The notes: generated by a model not told the origin, from the sequence alone. Shown: positions 16,445 through 25,534, counted from the stretch's first letter. The stretch is 64,000 nt of DNA from JANXQZ01 sp038225555 (GCA_038225555.1 JBBRRB010000004.1:183395-247394), one strand, 5' to 3'. Numbers and translations are program-made.

Positions 16445-17356
16445 TTATAGCTCGGCAAGAATCGCCTGCTCGTACACTTTTGCCGGAGGCAGGTTGCTAG
16501 GAGCCGTGAAGGCCAGCGCGATTTGATCTATGGTCGTGGTCGTTTGGCCGACCTGTTCAAGCTGCCGAACTTGTCCTTCGGGCACCGGCTCCCCGATGTC
16601 GTACCACATGATCGTCACCGCTCCGGCTTGCTGGTGGATCTCCATCAGGCTGCCGCCGAGGCGCTCCGCAATCTTGTTGTACACCGGTGTTGGGCAGATA
16701 AAGAAAAGGCCCTTCTGGCATAGCGGCTCGCGCCGCAGCACATGACCCTTGTAGATAATCTGCGGCAGGATGCGCTTGTTGACGTTCTCCCAATTGAGCC
16801 CTGCAGTGCTTTTCCCCGAGAATGACCCGGTCCCCAGATAGGCTAGGCGTTCGGCCTGATAATTTCCAGTTGTGTCAATGGATTGAACTTCGACTGCGAC
16901 GAAGCCAAGCAGGTTGCCTTTTCCATCGACATGCGCCAGAATCCAATCGACGAAATATGCGCCACGGCTGCCGCCCGTGGTCTTCGAGCGGCTCGGCAAT
17001 CGCAGTTCCTTCCCCCAGCGCTTTCCGAATACAGCGATGCAGGGCTCACCTGGATTCTTTGCTCGGTAACCGCTCACGCTGCTTCCGATTACCAGATCGA
17101 TGTTGCCGCCGAAAGCCTGCACGGCCACGTCCCTAAGAATCCGGTAATCGTCCGCGTACAATCGGATAGGACAGCAAATGACAGGCGAGCTCGTCATGGG
17201 TTTTAAGGTGCATACGCCGCTAATGGAGCCGTCGCTAAGCCTCTTTGTGCAGGTCCGGCGTAGAAAGGGGCACTCCAGCGAATCGCGAGCTTTCTGGGCT
17301 GCGGGCGATTGATCTTTTGGACTATAGCCGAAGAATTCGATTATGTTGCTAGCCAT
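16445..17356 (-). CDS. NotI-family type II restriction endonuclease
   Basis: A 303-residue protein starting at the ATG at 17356, eight bases inside the end of the methyltransferase gene. It follows the NotI pattern block by block: NIIEFFGYSPKDQS at the start; cysteines for the structural iron/zinc site in LECPFLRRTCTKRLSDG, ISGVCTLKP and VICCPIRLY; then YFVDWILAHVDGKGNLLGF and VAVEVQSIDTTGNY, matching the NotI catalytic strands (FDWTLAEV and VLEIQTMDFHGSY) with the PD-(D/E)xK Glu. The family cuts long GC-rich palindromes; the site of this enzyme cannot be read from sequence. Pairing with a C5-cytosine methyltransferase makes a type II restriction-modification system. Confidence 0.8.
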   Translation of the reverse strand: MASNIIEFFGYSPKDQSPAAQKARDSLECPFLRRTCTKRLSDGSISGVCTLKPMTSSPVICCPIRLYADDYRILRDVAVQAFGGNIDLVIGSSVSGYRAKNPGEPCIAVFGKRWGKELRLPSRSKTTGGSRGAYFVDWILAHVDGKGNLLGFVAVEVQSIDTTGNYQAERLAYLGTGSFSGKSTAGLNWENVNKRILPQIIYKGHVLRREPLCQKGLFFICPTPVYNKIAERLGGSLMEIHQQAGAVTIMWYDIGEPVPEGQVRQLEQVGQTTTTIDQIALAFTAPSNLPPAKVYEQAILAEL

Positions 17357-18695
17357 GAGCGGCGGTTTCTGGCAGCACCGCTGGAACCGATCCATGCGCT
17401 GCAAGATGGGCGCGTATTTGGGTGGCAATCGCTCTTGCCAGCAGAACCGGGACGGCATTGCCAACTTGCTCGTACTGCGAGACGCGCGGCCCGAGGAACT
17501 GATAAACGTCGGGGAAAGACTGAAATCGCGCTGCTTCGCGCACAGTCAATGAGCGCTCCTGATCGGGAAGGAACACCGTTCCCCAGTGCGGATCGCATTT
17601 CGTCATTACGGTGCCAGCGAGACCGTCGTTGCGGAGGCGGCCGTAGCGCTTGGTGTGATCCGACTTGCGCGCGCGCTGCATCCCCTTGGGCAGCAGGGCA
17701 TGCGGAATGTCGCGCCAGGAGCCCCAGGGCTTCACAAATTTCATGCGTTCGGCGTTCTGTCTGGCAAGTTTTGCCGCAAAGTGGTTGTACGTTACTCCTT
17801 CGGGATTGCGCATCAATGCGGCGTAGGGGCTGACTATCCCGTCCGTATAGCCGATAGTCTCGGCTCCCTCTCCCATGCCGAGCCGTGGCAAATCCCCTAT
17901 AGCTTCGCCCACAGTTACAGCAGGCAAGAGTTTGCGTTTGTCCGATTCGGTGAGCTGGAAGGTGAGCACCCCTCCCCCGCCCCGGAAATTGGCGCGTCCG
18001 AGCGCGTAATGCGTTGGGTGCGGCTGCGCGATATCGCTTAGTTTCGAGCCCAGCAGAATCAGACGCCAACGCTCCTGCGGTACGCCGTAGTGGGCCGCAA
18101 AGAGAATCTTGACGGTGACATGATAATCGAGGCGCACGAATTCGCCGACGATGCGGTCGAGCACTTTCCCGTCGCCTAGCGACAGCAGGCCGGGCACATT
18201 CTCGAAGAGGAACGTCTTTGGCTCGAACTCTTCCAGAAACCGCACATAGTCCTTAAACAGCTTATTCCGCGAATCCGTCAGGAAGCGCTCCGGCGCGTTG
18301 ATGGAAAAGCCTTGGCAGGGCGGCCCGCCGACCAGGACATCCAGTTCGCCTTTGGCAATGCCGAGCACCGCTCGGATGTCGGTCGGCTTGACCTTCTCAA
18401 TATCGCGGCAATCCGCCCAAGCCTCGGAATGGTTCAGCTCAAACGTCTTGATCGCCTCAGGCATCGAGTCGTTGGCGTAAAGACATTCGTAACCGGCCTG
18501 CCGGAAGCCCTCCGTAATGCCACCTGCACCTGAAAACAGATCAATTGTGCGCAGCGCGGGGATGGTTCTTGCCGAGGCTTCGGGTTTCACCAGTTCGAGC
18601 CGGGATTGAATATTCCTGCCGGGGGCGCGCATCACTCTATGCACCACGATACACCGCCCTGAATCGTGGCGCGAAATTGCAGGGGTGAAGTACAT
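17349..18695 (-). CDS. DNA (cytosine-5-)-methyltransferase
   Basis: A 448-residue C5 methyltransferase with motifs in canonical order: I IDLFSGAGGITEGF (51-64, AdoMet site), IV GGPPCQGFS (catalytic Cys127), VI FLFENVPGL, VIII VPQERWRLILLG, a variable target-recognition region (about 230-380), IX RSLTVREAARFQSFPD and X YEQVGNAVPVLLARAIA. It should methylate the site cut by the downstream NotI-like enzyme, which it overlaps by eight bases. Residues 1-45 before motif I have little similarity to the family, so a start at Met22 (18632) is possible. The gene diverges from the hopanoid operon across 39 bases. Confidence 0.92.
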   Translation of the reverse strand: MYFTPAISRHDSGRCIVVHRVMRAPGRNIQSRLELVKPEASARTIPALRTIDLFSGAGGITEGFRQAGYECLYANDSMPEAIKTFELNHSEAWADCRDIEKVKPTDIRAVLGIAKGELDVLVGGPPCQGFSINAPERFLTDSRNKLFKDYVRFLEEFEPKTFLFENVPGLLSLGDGKVLDRIVGEFVRLDYHVTVKILFAAHYGVPQERWRLILLGSKLSDIAQPHPTHYALGRANFRGGGGVLTFQLTESDKRKLLPAVTVGEAIGDLPRLGMGEGAETIGYTDGIVSPYAALMRNPEGVTYNHFAAKLARQNAERMKFVKPWGSWRDIPHALLPKGMQRARKSDHTKRYGRLRNDGLAGTVMTKCDPHWGTVFLPDQERSLTVREAARFQSFPDVYQFLGPRVSQYEQVGNAVPVLLARAIATQIRAHLAAHGSVPAVLPETAAHG

Positions 18696-18715
18696 GCCCT
18701 ACCCTCTTAAGCCCT

Positions 18716-18724
18716 TGGTATAAT
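18716..18724 (+). promoter_or_regulatory. Extended -10 promoter of the ispH/hopanoid operon
   Basis: TGGTATAAT: a perfect TATAAT (18719-18724) with a TGn extension, but no -35 box worth naming. Initiation about seven bases downstream falls near 18731, only about four bases before the ispH ATG, so the operon mRNA would be almost leaderless. The predicted start of the divergent methyltransferase lies just upstream. Confidence 0.6.
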
Positions 18725-18734
18725 CTAAGTTTCC

Positions 18735-19733
18735 ATGTACGACTCCAACCTTCGCACGAACGTCCAATCCGGCAAAAAGATCATCCTGCTGCGGCCCCGA
18801 GGCTTTTGCGCGGGCGTCGTGCGGGCCATTGATGTCGTTAAAATCGTACTGAATCTTTACGGTGCGCCAATCTACGTTCGCAAGGAAATCGTTCATAATC
18901 GCCACGTAGTGGATGAATTGCGTGCGGCCGGGGCGATTTTCGTGGAGGAGCTCAGCGAGGTCCCAGAAGGAGCGCGCGTGATCTTCAGCGCTCACGGCGT
19001 CTCGCCGGCGGTACGGATCGAGGCCAAACAACGCAACCTTCAGGTGATTGACGCCACCTGTCCCTTGGTGACCAAGGTGCATTTGGAAGCCGTCAAGTTC
19101 GCGCGCGAGGACTATACCATCATCCTTATCGGACATGCAGGTCACGACGAGGTTATCGGGACGTTGGGCGAGGCACCGGAAGCCACATATTTGGTGTCGT
19201 CGGTGGCCGATGTCGACAAGCTGGTGATCAAAGATCCGGAGCGGATGTGTTATCTAACACAGACGACTTTGAGTTTGGACGAAACGCGCGATATTGTCGA
19301 ACGCCTGCAGCAGCGCTTCCCGGCGATTAAGGGTCCGAAGACGCAGGACATTTGTTATGCAACCGAAAACCGGCAACTGGGCGTCAAAGCCGTAGCTCCC
19401 ATGTGCGATGTGCTTTTCGTAGTCGGATCCCAAAATAGCTCGAACTCCCGCAGGCTGGTCGAGGTTTGCGAAAACGAGGGAGTGCCTTCCTACCTGATCG
19501 ACGATGCCAGCGAGGTGAAAGCCGCCTGGCTCGTGGACAGGCAGACCGTTGCGGTAACGGCGGGCGCTTCGGCTCCTGAAAATCTGGTTCAGGAACTGCT
19601 TGAGTGCCTGAAAACCAGCTTTGGGTTCGATTCGATGGAAGAGATGGAACTCAAGGAAGAAGACGTGCGCTTCCAGCTGCCGGCCGACTTGGAACGCTCA
19701 GTGTTCCGGCTGGCCCCTGTTGCCCGCGTATGA
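18735..19733 (+). CDS. ispH: 4-hydroxy-3-methylbut-2-enyl diphosphate reductase
   Basis: A 332-residue IspH, the last enzyme of the MEP pathway, which makes IPP and DMAPP using a [4Fe-4S] cluster. The three cluster cysteines are Cys25 (PRGFCAGVVRAI), Cys109 (VIDATCPLVTKVH) and Cys207 (TQDICYATENRQ). Substrate-contact segments FSAHGVSP, IGHAGHDEVIGT, TQTTLSLDET and VGSQNSSNSRRLVEV are intact. It heads the hopanoid operon and overlaps squalene-hopene cyclase as ATGA, so isoprenoid precursor supply and triterpene cyclisation are co-expressed. The C-terminal extension after SAPENLVQELL is somewhat longer than in E. coli IspH. Confidence 0.97.
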   Translation: MYDSNLRTNVQSGKKIILLRPRGFCAGVVRAIDVVKIVLNLYGAPIYVRKEIVHNRHVVDELRAAGAIFVEELSEVPEGARVIFSAHGVSPAVRIEAKQRNLQVIDATCPLVTKVHLEAVKFAREDYTIILIGHAGHDEVIGTLGEAPEATYLVSSVADVDKLVIKDPERMCYLTQTTLSLDETRDIVERLQQRFPAIKGPKTQDICYATENRQLGVKAVAPMCDVLFVVGSQNSSNSRRLVEVCENEGVPSYLIDDASEVKAAWLVDRQTVAVTAGASAPENLVQELLECLKTSFGFDSMEEMELKEEDVRFQLPADLERSVFRLAPVARV

Positions 19734-21649
19734 CTCCAGACCTTCAAATCGCAGACTCCCTTTTAACAGGCGCATCCGACGCCGCGCAAAGATCGGCGGA
19801 TTTTCTTCTGAGCCTGCAGCATGAAGATGGCTATTGGTGGGCGGAACTCACTGCGGATACTACCCTTGAATCCGACTTTATTCTCCTGCAACTGTGGAAC
19901 CACCCGCCAGTAAACGGGAGCTGGAATCCGGTCACACGTCCGCTGGTCGATAAAGCCGTGCGTTCCATCTTGTCGCGCCAACTCCCCGACGGCGGCTTCA
20001 ATATTTATCCGCAAGGTCCCGCCGACGTAAGTGCGACCGTCAAGGCGTATTTCGCACTGAAGCTGGCTGGTCTCGATTACAACGACACGCGGCTTGCGCG
20101 TGCGCGAGAGTGCATTATCGCTCTCGGCGGAATGCAGGCTGCCAACAGTTACGTCAAGCTGAACCTGAGTTTGTTCGATCTGTTCCCGCGCGAGTACGCG
20201 CCCACCGTTCCGCCGGAGATGATTCTGTTGCCCGGAAATTTCATCTACCAGATGTCTTCGTGGTCGCGGGCGATCGTAATTCCTCTTTCAGTGGTGCATT
20301 CATTCGATCCGAAGCGTCCCGCGCCTGCCGGTTTCAGTCTGGATGAGCTGTTCATTCCCGAAACGAAGCTGGATTTCGCGCGCGATCCGCAAACATTTAC
20401 CTGGCGCAACCTGTTCGTCAAAGTCGATAAGGGCCTGAAGCTTTGGGAAAAGCGCGGGCCGAAGAGCTTGCGCCGTCGAGCGATCCAGAAGGCCGAGAAG
20501 TGGATCCTGCAGCATGCGAGCAATTCCGGTGGGGTGGCCGCAATCTATCCCCCCATGATGTATGTGATCATGGCGCTCGACCTTTTGGGATATGGCCCCG
20601 AGCATCCGGAACGCGTGGAGGCACAGAGGCAGTTCGATAATCTGCTGGTGGACGACGGCGAGCGATTCTTCTTCCAGCCGTGTTTTTCCGTAGTTTGGGA
20701 TACGGCGATTGCCGGTCATGCGCTGGGCGAGTGCGAATCGGCACCGCATACGTCGCTCCGGCGGGCTGCTGACTGGCTGCTGACCAAAGAAGTGCGGCAA
20801 AAGGGCGATTGGTCAATCAAGCGCCCAAATCTGGAACCCTCCGGCTGGTATTTTGAATTCGCCAACGAATCGTATCCCGATATCGATGACACTGCCATGG
20901 TGCTCCTTGCGCTGAGCAGGGCTCGAGCCAGCAAGGCAAGCGATCAGTCGGCTAGCGAGCGTAGGGCGATTGACTGGCTGATCGGAATGCAGGGCCAGGA
21001 TGGAGGATGGGCGGCGTTCGACGTGGATAACGATTGGGTCCCGCTCAGCTATGTGCCGTTCGCCGATCACAATGCGATGCTGGACTGCAGTTGCCCCGAT
21101 ATTACGGGACGAGTGGTGGAAGCGTTGTGCGCTTATGGCCACGACATGTCCCACTCGGCCGTGCGCAATGGCGTCCATTTCCTGCTTCAGACGCAGGAGC
21201 AGGACGGAAGCTGGTACGGGCGCTGGGGTGTCGATTATGTTTACGGCACTTTTCTGGCGCTGCGGGGCATGAAAGCGGCGGGGGTGAGTGACCGTGAGGC
21301 ACCCGTGCAGCGGGCTTTGGAGTGGATCCGTTCGATTCAGAATTTCGACGGAGGCTGGGGAGAGAGCTGCGCGAGCTACGACAACAATACGTTCGTGGCT
21401 GCGCCGAGCACTCCTTCCCAAACAGCTTGGGCGATTTTGGGGCTGCTTGCGGGCGGAGATACGACCAGTTCTACGTTGCATGATGGAGTCGAATATCTGA
21501 TCAAGACTCAGAAGCGCGATGGCGGCTGGGATGAAGATCTAGCCACGGGAACGGGTTTCCCCAAGGTGTTTTATCTTTCGTATCACTTGTATCGCAATTC
21601 GTTTCCACTGTTGGCGCTGAACACGTTTATTAAGGCGAAGGCGTCGTGA
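19730..21649 (+). CDS. shc: Squalene-hopene cyclase
   Basis: A 639-residue class II triterpene cyclase that turns squalene into hopene and diplopterol at the inner membrane. The start is the ATG overlapping the ispH stop (ATGA); an open frame further upstream belongs to ispH in another frame. The catalytic acid motif DIDD is at 384-387 (YPDIDDTAMVLLALS). Several QW repeats are visible: LQHEDGYWWAEL near 30, LPDGGFNIY near 87, GMQGQDGGWAAF near 424, TQEQDGSWYGRWGVDY near 493, IQNFDGGWGE near 538 and TQKRDGGWDED near 592. Its length is normal for bacterial Shc (about 630-650). Confidence 0.97.
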   Translation: MTPDLQIADSLLTGASDAAQRSADFLLSLQHEDGYWWAELTADTTLESDFILLQLWNHPPVNGSWNPVTRPLVDKAVRSILSRQLPDGGFNIYPQGPADVSATVKAYFALKLAGLDYNDTRLARARECIIALGGMQAANSYVKLNLSLFDLFPREYAPTVPPEMILLPGNFIYQMSSWSRAIVIPLSVVHSFDPKRPAPAGFSLDELFIPETKLDFARDPQTFTWRNLFVKVDKGLKLWEKRGPKSLRRRAIQKAEKWILQHASNSGGVAAIYPPMMYVIMALDLLGYGPEHPERVEAQRQFDNLLVDDGERFFFQPCFSVVWDTAIAGHALGECESAPHTSLRRAADWLLTKEVRQKGDWSIKRPNLEPSGWYFEFANESYPDIDDTAMVLLALSRARASKASDQSASERRAIDWLIGMQGQDGGWAAFDVDNDWVPLSYVPFADHNAMLDCSCPDITGRVVEALCAYGHDMSHSAVRNGVHFLLQTQEQDGSWYGRWGVDYVYGTFLALRGMKAAGVSDREAPVQRALEWIRSIQNFDGGWGESCASYDNNTFVAAPSTPSQTAWAILGLLAGGDTTSSTLHDGVEYLIKTQKRDGGWDEDLATGTGFPKVFYLSYHLYRNSFPLLALNTFIKAKAS

Positions 21650-21696
21650 TCCATCGACCGCAAATTTACAACTTGCCCTACGGGTTTCCCGACGAA

Positions 21697-21736
21697 AGCC
21701 GACTGAAAGGCGGCTGCGGGCAGGATTGCCCGCCCC
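21697..21736 (+). repeat. Tandem-hairpin intergenic repeat, copy 3 (diverged, covarying)
   Basis: Hairpin 1 is AGCCGaCT-gaa-AGgCGGCT with one mismatch (21697-21715). Hairpin 2 is GCGGGC-aggatt-GCCCGC (21715-21732), followed by CCCAC. Both arms of hairpin 2 differ from the other copies in matching positions, so pairing is kept. It lies between shc and hpnA inside an otherwise coupled operon. Confidence 0.85.
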
Positions 21737-21758
21737 ACAATCGTTGGCTGCGTCGCAA

Positions 21759-22733
21759 GTGAAACCCACCTTGGTCACCGGTGCATCCGGTTTTATCGGC
21801 TGGCACGTCACAAGCAAACTGATCGAGCGCGGAATTCCGGTACGGGTTCTGGTGCGATCGGGCAGCGTGGTCCGCGATCTCGATGCGGAGCGCGTAACCG
21901 GCGATCTTCGCGATGCCGCCTCGCTCGAAAAAGCCGTGGCTGGCTGTGGAGTTGTATTTCACATTGCAGCCGATTATCGACTTTGGGCCAAGGACCCCTC
22001 AGAGCTGTACCGCTCAAACGTGGATGGCACCCGCAATCTGCTAAAAGCCGCACGAACCGCCGGCGTCGAACGCGTGGTGTACACCAGCACGGTCGGATGC
22101 ATCGGCATGCCCTCCGGTGCTCCCGGCGACGAGAATACCAGCGTGCATATCGATGAGATGAAAGGCGCCTACAAGCGGTCTAAGTTCCAGGCGGAACAGG
22201 TGGCTGTGGACTTTGCGAAATCCGGGCTGCCGGTGATCATCGTAAATCCTACGGCGCCGGTGGGCGATCACGATTTCAAACCAACTCCCACAGGCAAGAT
22301 AATCCTCGATTTCATTCGGGGAAATATGCCCGCTTTTCTCGACACGGGGTTAAATCTAATAGACGTGCGCGACACTGCGGAAGGGCACCTGCTGGCTTGT
22401 GAGCGCGGGAAGAGCGGGGAGCGCTATATTCTGGGCCGCGATAATCTGACGCTGGAACAGATTTTCGGGCATCTGGAGAAGGTCAGTGGAATGAAGGCGC
22501 CGCGATGGCGCATTCCTTACTCAGTGGCATACGCGGCGGGGATGGCGAGCACAAGCTGGGCGAACCTGACGGGACACGAGCCGAGAGCTCCTCTGGATGC
22601 GGTCAAGATGGCGCGCAAGAAAATGTTCGTATCGGTAGCGAAGGCCGAGCAGGACTTAGGCTTTCGACCCGGACCGGTCGACGCCGCTCTCGGTCGCGCA
22701 GTCGAGTGGTTTCGTGCGAATGGCTACGTATGA
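21759..22733 (+). CDS. hpnA: Hopanoid-associated sugar epimerase HpnA
   Basis: A short-chain NAD-dependent epimerase/dehydratase family protein (324 residues from the GTG at 21759). It has the Rossmann motif TGASGFIGWHV near the N-terminus, the catalytic YxxxK in GAYKRSKFQAE, TSTVGCIGMP and INPTAP-like VNPTAPVGDHD. HpnA occurs in hopanoid loci and is thought to act on the sugar-derived side chain, though its reaction is unproven. The frame is open back into the hairpin repeat, where a TTG would be available; GTG 21759 is preferred because family homology begins with KPTLVTGASG. No Shine-Dalgarno is clear. Its stop overlaps hpnG as ATGA. Confidence 0.88.
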   Translation: MKPTLVTGASGFIGWHVTSKLIERGIPVRVLVRSGSVVRDLDAERVTGDLRDAASLEKAVAGCGVVFHIAADYRLWAKDPSELYRSNVDGTRNLLKAARTAGVERVVYTSTVGCIGMPSGAPGDENTSVHIDEMKGAYKRSKFQAEQVAVDFAKSGLPVIIVNPTAPVGDHDFKPTPTGKIILDFIRGNMPAFLDTGLNLIDVRDTAEGHLLACERGKSGERYILGRDNLTLEQIFGHLEKVSGMKAPRWRIPYSVAYAAGMASTSWANLTGHEPRAPLDAVKMARKKMFVSVAKAEQDLGFRPGPVDAALGRAVEWFRANGYV

Positions 22734-23398
22734 TCGCCTTCGTGGCTGCGGAAGCGCGCGAGTTTGCCGGCCTGGAGTTGCACCTGCAAAACCGGCGGCG
22801 ACTCTCGCTAGGGATCGACCACGCGGTTTCGGGAACGCTGAAAGGGAGACCTGTGATTCTGGCGGCGAATGGTCCGGGGAGAAATTTGGCGAGAGCAGCG
22901 GCGCGAGAGGCGGGAATGCATGAGGGGGATACATTAGTCAGTGTGGGTTTTTGCGGGGGGGTTGCAGCAAGGTTGGCGGCTTCTGATATTTTTATCGCGA
23001 CCTCGATCAACGGCACGCCAGTGCATCCGCCATCCTCGACGCCGCCCTGCGCTCGAGGGGCTTTGCTCTCGGTGGATCGGGTGATCACCACAGCGGAAGA
23101 GAAAAGAACGCTGGGCGAGTCGGGTGTGGAAGCCGTTGAGATGGAAGCTGCCGGACTGCAGCCAATGGCTCTAGGCGGATTCCACTGTGTCCGCGTGGTA
23201 ACGGACACGGCTGGCGAGAGTTTCCCGCTTGACTTTAATGAAATGCGCGACCAAGCGGGCCGGTTTTCCCGTCTTAAAATTGCGGCCCATGCGTGCCGGC
23301 ACCCGTTCCAGCTGGTTCCGGAATTGTTCCAACTGGACAGAAGGTGCAGGAGCGCCGCCCGTGTGCTGGGAGACTTCATTGCAGACTGCCAATTCTGA
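22730..23398 (+). CDS. hpnG: Hopanoid-associated phosphorylase HpnG
   Basis: A 222-residue nucleoside phosphorylase superfamily protein; HpnG in studied bacteria releases adenine from adenosylhopane to give ribosylhopane. The ATG overlaps the hpnA stop. Visible family blocks are IAFVAAEAREFAGLELHL, ILAANGPGRNLARAAAREA, TLVSVGFCGGVAARLAASDI (glycine-rich phosphate/ribose loop) and GVEAVEMEAAGLQPM, the E-M-E ribose-binding segment typical of PNP/MTAN enzymes, then VVTDTAGESFPLDF. HpnH, the radical SAM enzyme that makes adenosylhopane, is not in this window, so the substrate must come from a gene elsewhere. Confidence 0.85.
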   Translation: MIAFVAAEAREFAGLELHLQNRRRLSLGIDHAVSGTLKGRPVILAANGPGRNLARAAAREAGMHEGDTLVSVGFCGGVAARLAASDIFIATSINGTPVHPPSSTPPCARGALLSVDRVITTAEEKRTLGESGVEAVEMEAAGLQPMALGGFHCVRVVTDTAGESFPLDFNEMRDQAGRFSRLKIAAHACRHPFQLVPELFQLDRRCRSAARVLGDFIADCQF

Positions 23399-23402
23399 GC
23401 TA

Positions 23403-24491
23403 ATGGGCGAAATTGCAGCTCCTCCCGCGACCATGCAGGCCGCAGTTTACACGGGCGACAGCAACGTTTCAGTCCATTCTGTTCCCACGCCCGAGATCGG
23501 CCCCGGCGAGCTCTTGATCCAGGTGGAAGCCTGCGGCATCTGCCATACCGATCTGAAAAAGATCGAATACAACCTGCTCGCGCCACCGCGTATCTATGGT
23601 CATGAAACGGCTGGCGTCGTGGCCAAGGTGGGCAGGGACGTCCGGGAATATCGGGCGGGTAACCGCGTGATCGTGTTCCACCACATTCCCTGCATGGAAT
23701 GTTTCTACTGCCGGCACCACTTGTTCGCGCAATGCCCGGTGTATAAAAAAGTGGGCGTGACGGCGGGATATGAGCCGGCGGGCGGCGGTTTTTCCCAGTA
23801 TGTCAGGGTCATGGATTGGATCGTGAAGCGCGGGGTCGAGAAAATCCCGGATAACGTATCATTCGACCGCGCCTGTTTTGTCGAGCCTCTCAATACGTGC
23901 CTGAAAGGCGTGGTCCAGTTGGACCCCAAGCCTGAAGACGTCGTGGTGATTCTAGGCCAAGGGCCGATCGGCTTGCTCTTTACGATGCTGGTGAAGAGGA
24001 TCGGCTCAACCATGGTAACCACGGATGGAATGGCTTTCCGGAGGGAAATATCGACGCGCTTCGGGGCGGTGCTGGCGTCCGACCCGCAGGATCCTGAACT
24101 GAAAAACCGCATTCTCGATATGACCGGCGGCAGGGGCGCGGATATCGTCATCGTGGCGGCTTCAGCCAAAGGTATCGTTGAGCAAGCGGTTGCATACACG
24201 CGGCCGGGGGCGCGCATCCTGCTATTCGCGCAGACGTCTCACCAGGAGCGAATCGAACTTTCCGGTGCCGACATCTGTATGGGGGAGAGGATTCTGTTAG
24301 GGTCGTATAGTGCGTCCGTGGATTTACAGAGGCAATCGGCAAACTTGGTTTTTGACGGGGAGTTGCCTATCGAAGATCTGATTTCACATCGGATTCCGTT
24401 AAACGACATCCGGGCCGGGATCGATCTTGCGTTGCATCCTGAACCTAAATCGTTGAAAATAATAGTTCAGCCCCAAAGGTGGTCAGAGTGA
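23403..24491 (+). CDS. Zinc-dependent medium-chain dehydrogenase 1 (hopanoid operon)
   Basis: A 362-residue MDR-family alcohol/polyol dehydrogenase. Catalytic zinc ligands are in ACGICHTDLKK and IYGHETAGVV. The structural zinc site is PCMECFYCRHHLFAQC. The NAD-binding motif VVILGQGPIGLLFTMLVKR and TGGRGADIVIVAAS follow. It begins four bases after the hpnG stop (ATG 23403; an ATG at 23433 is possible). Together with the next gene it forms a tandem of dehydrogenases between hpnG and hpnC. The substrate is not identifiable; oxidation of a sugar-like hopanoid side chain is an inference from position only. Confidence 0.85.
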   Translation: MGEIAAPPATMQAAVYTGDSNVSVHSVPTPEIGPGELLIQVEACGICHTDLKKIEYNLLAPPRIYGHETAGVVAKVGRDVREYRAGNRVIVFHHIPCMECFYCRHHLFAQCPVYKKVGVTAGYEPAGGGFSQYVRVMDWIVKRGVEKIPDNVSFDRACFVEPLNTCLKGVVQLDPKPEDVVVILGQGPIGLLFTMLVKRIGSTMVTTDGMAFRREISTRFGAVLASDPQDPELKNRILDMTGGRGADIVIVAASAKGIVEQAVAYTRPGARILLFAQTSHQERIELSGADICMGERILLGSYSASVDLQRQSANLVFDGELPIEDLISHRIPLNDIRAGIDLALHPEPKSLKIIVQPQRWSE

Positions 24492-25528
24492 ATTCTCAGA
24501 TGACGGCCGCGGTGCTCTACGGCAAGGAGCATTTGCGGATCGAGGCGGTGGAGGTCCCGGAAATTGGCCCCGCTGACGTGCTGGTGCGCGTCAAGGCTGC
24601 GCTTACCTGTGGAACCGACGTCAAAGTTTTCCGCCGCGGATACCACGCCCGCATGATCGTTCCGCCCGCACTGTTCGGGCACGAGTTGGCGGGCGATATT
24701 GTCGCCATGGGCGAAGAGGTTCGAAATTTTCAGCTTGGGCAGCGAGTTGTGGCTGCCAACTCCGCGCCTTGCGGCGTATGCTTTTTCTGCGAGAGGAACA
24801 ACGAGAATCTTTGCGAAGATCTGCTGTTCAACAACGGCGCTTATGCCGAGTACATCCGCATTCCGGGCCGCATCGTTCAGAGGAACCTTTATGAAGTTCC
24901 GGCCCACGTCAGCTATCAGGATGCGGCGCTGATCGAGCCTCTGGCCTGCGTGATTCGAGGGTTGGAAGAGAGCGGAATCAATCCCGGCGACAACGTCACA
25001 GTGATCGGGCTGGGACCGATCGGATTGATGTTCGTGAGGCTGGCAAAAGTGTACGGGGCGCGCGTGATCGCCATCGGGCGCCGACAGACGCAATTGGAAC
25101 GGGCGGCGGCCATGGGTGCGGCTGAGCTGGTGCTCTCTACGGAAACCGACGCGCTGGTAAGGCGGATCAAGGATCTAACCGGCGGGCGGGGAACGGACGT
25201 GGCGATCGAAGCGGTGGGTCATCCGGATGCGTGGGGAGCGGCTGTGCGCATGCTGCGGCGCGGAGGCACGGTGAACTTTTTCGGCGGGTGCCCGAATGAC
25301 AGCCGGATCAGCCTGGACACGCAACTGCTGCACTATTCCGAACTGACTTGCAAGGCCAGCTTCCATCACACTCCGACTCATATTCGCAGGGCTCTTGAAA
25401 TTGTGAGCCAGGGCGAAGTGACGTCCCGCGACTTTGTAAATCGCGTGGAGCCGCTCACCAACCTGCTTGAAGTGATGCAGCACCTGATGAGTCATAACGG
25501 TCATATGAAGACCGCGATCATTCCATAA
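24488..25528 (+). CDS. Zinc-dependent medium-chain dehydrogenase 2 (hopanoid operon)
   Basis: A second MDR dehydrogenase of 346 residues, starting with GTG that overlaps the previous stop as GTGA (an ATG 12 bases downstream is an alternative). Catalytic zinc motifs are ALTCGTDVKVFRRGYHAR and FGHELAGDIV; structural cysteines are in SAPCGVCFFCERNNENLCED; the NAD site is VTVIGLGPIGLMFVRLAK; TGGRGTDVAIEAVG follows. It resembles threonine/sorbitol dehydrogenase types. It is only moderately similar to its neighbour, so the two are not a recent duplication and probably catalyse different steps. The stop is followed seven bases later by hpnC. Confidence 0.85.
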   Translation: MNSQMTAAVLYGKEHLRIEAVEVPEIGPADVLVRVKAALTCGTDVKVFRRGYHARMIVPPALFGHELAGDIVAMGEEVRNFQLGQRVVAANSAPCGVCFFCERNNENLCEDLLFNNGAYAEYIRIPGRIVQRNLYEVPAHVSYQDAALIEPLACVIRGLEESGINPGDNVTVIGLGPIGLMFVRLAKVYGARVIAIGRRQTQLERAAAMGAAELVLSTETDALVRRIKDLTGGRGTDVAIEAVGHPDAWGAAVRMLRRGGTVNFFGGCPNDSRISLDTQLLHYSELTCKASFHHTPTHIRRALEIVSQGEVTSRDFVNRVEPLTNLLEVMQHLMSHNGHMKTAIIP

Positions 25529-25534
25529 TTGGAC

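Noticed and set aside
17349..18695. Methyltransferase as an orphan Dcm-type housekeeping enzyme
   Set aside because: The overlapping NotI-like endonuclease makes a restriction-modification pair more likely.
21726..21759. TTG at 21726 as the hpnA start
   Set aside because: It lies inside the tandem-hairpin repeat; family similarity begins at the GTG at 21759.
22505..22730. Extended N-terminus for the HpnG-like protein
   Set aside because: The extra 75 residues are Arg/Ser-rich antisense-like sequence from within hpnA in another frame; the ATGA overlap start fits the family.
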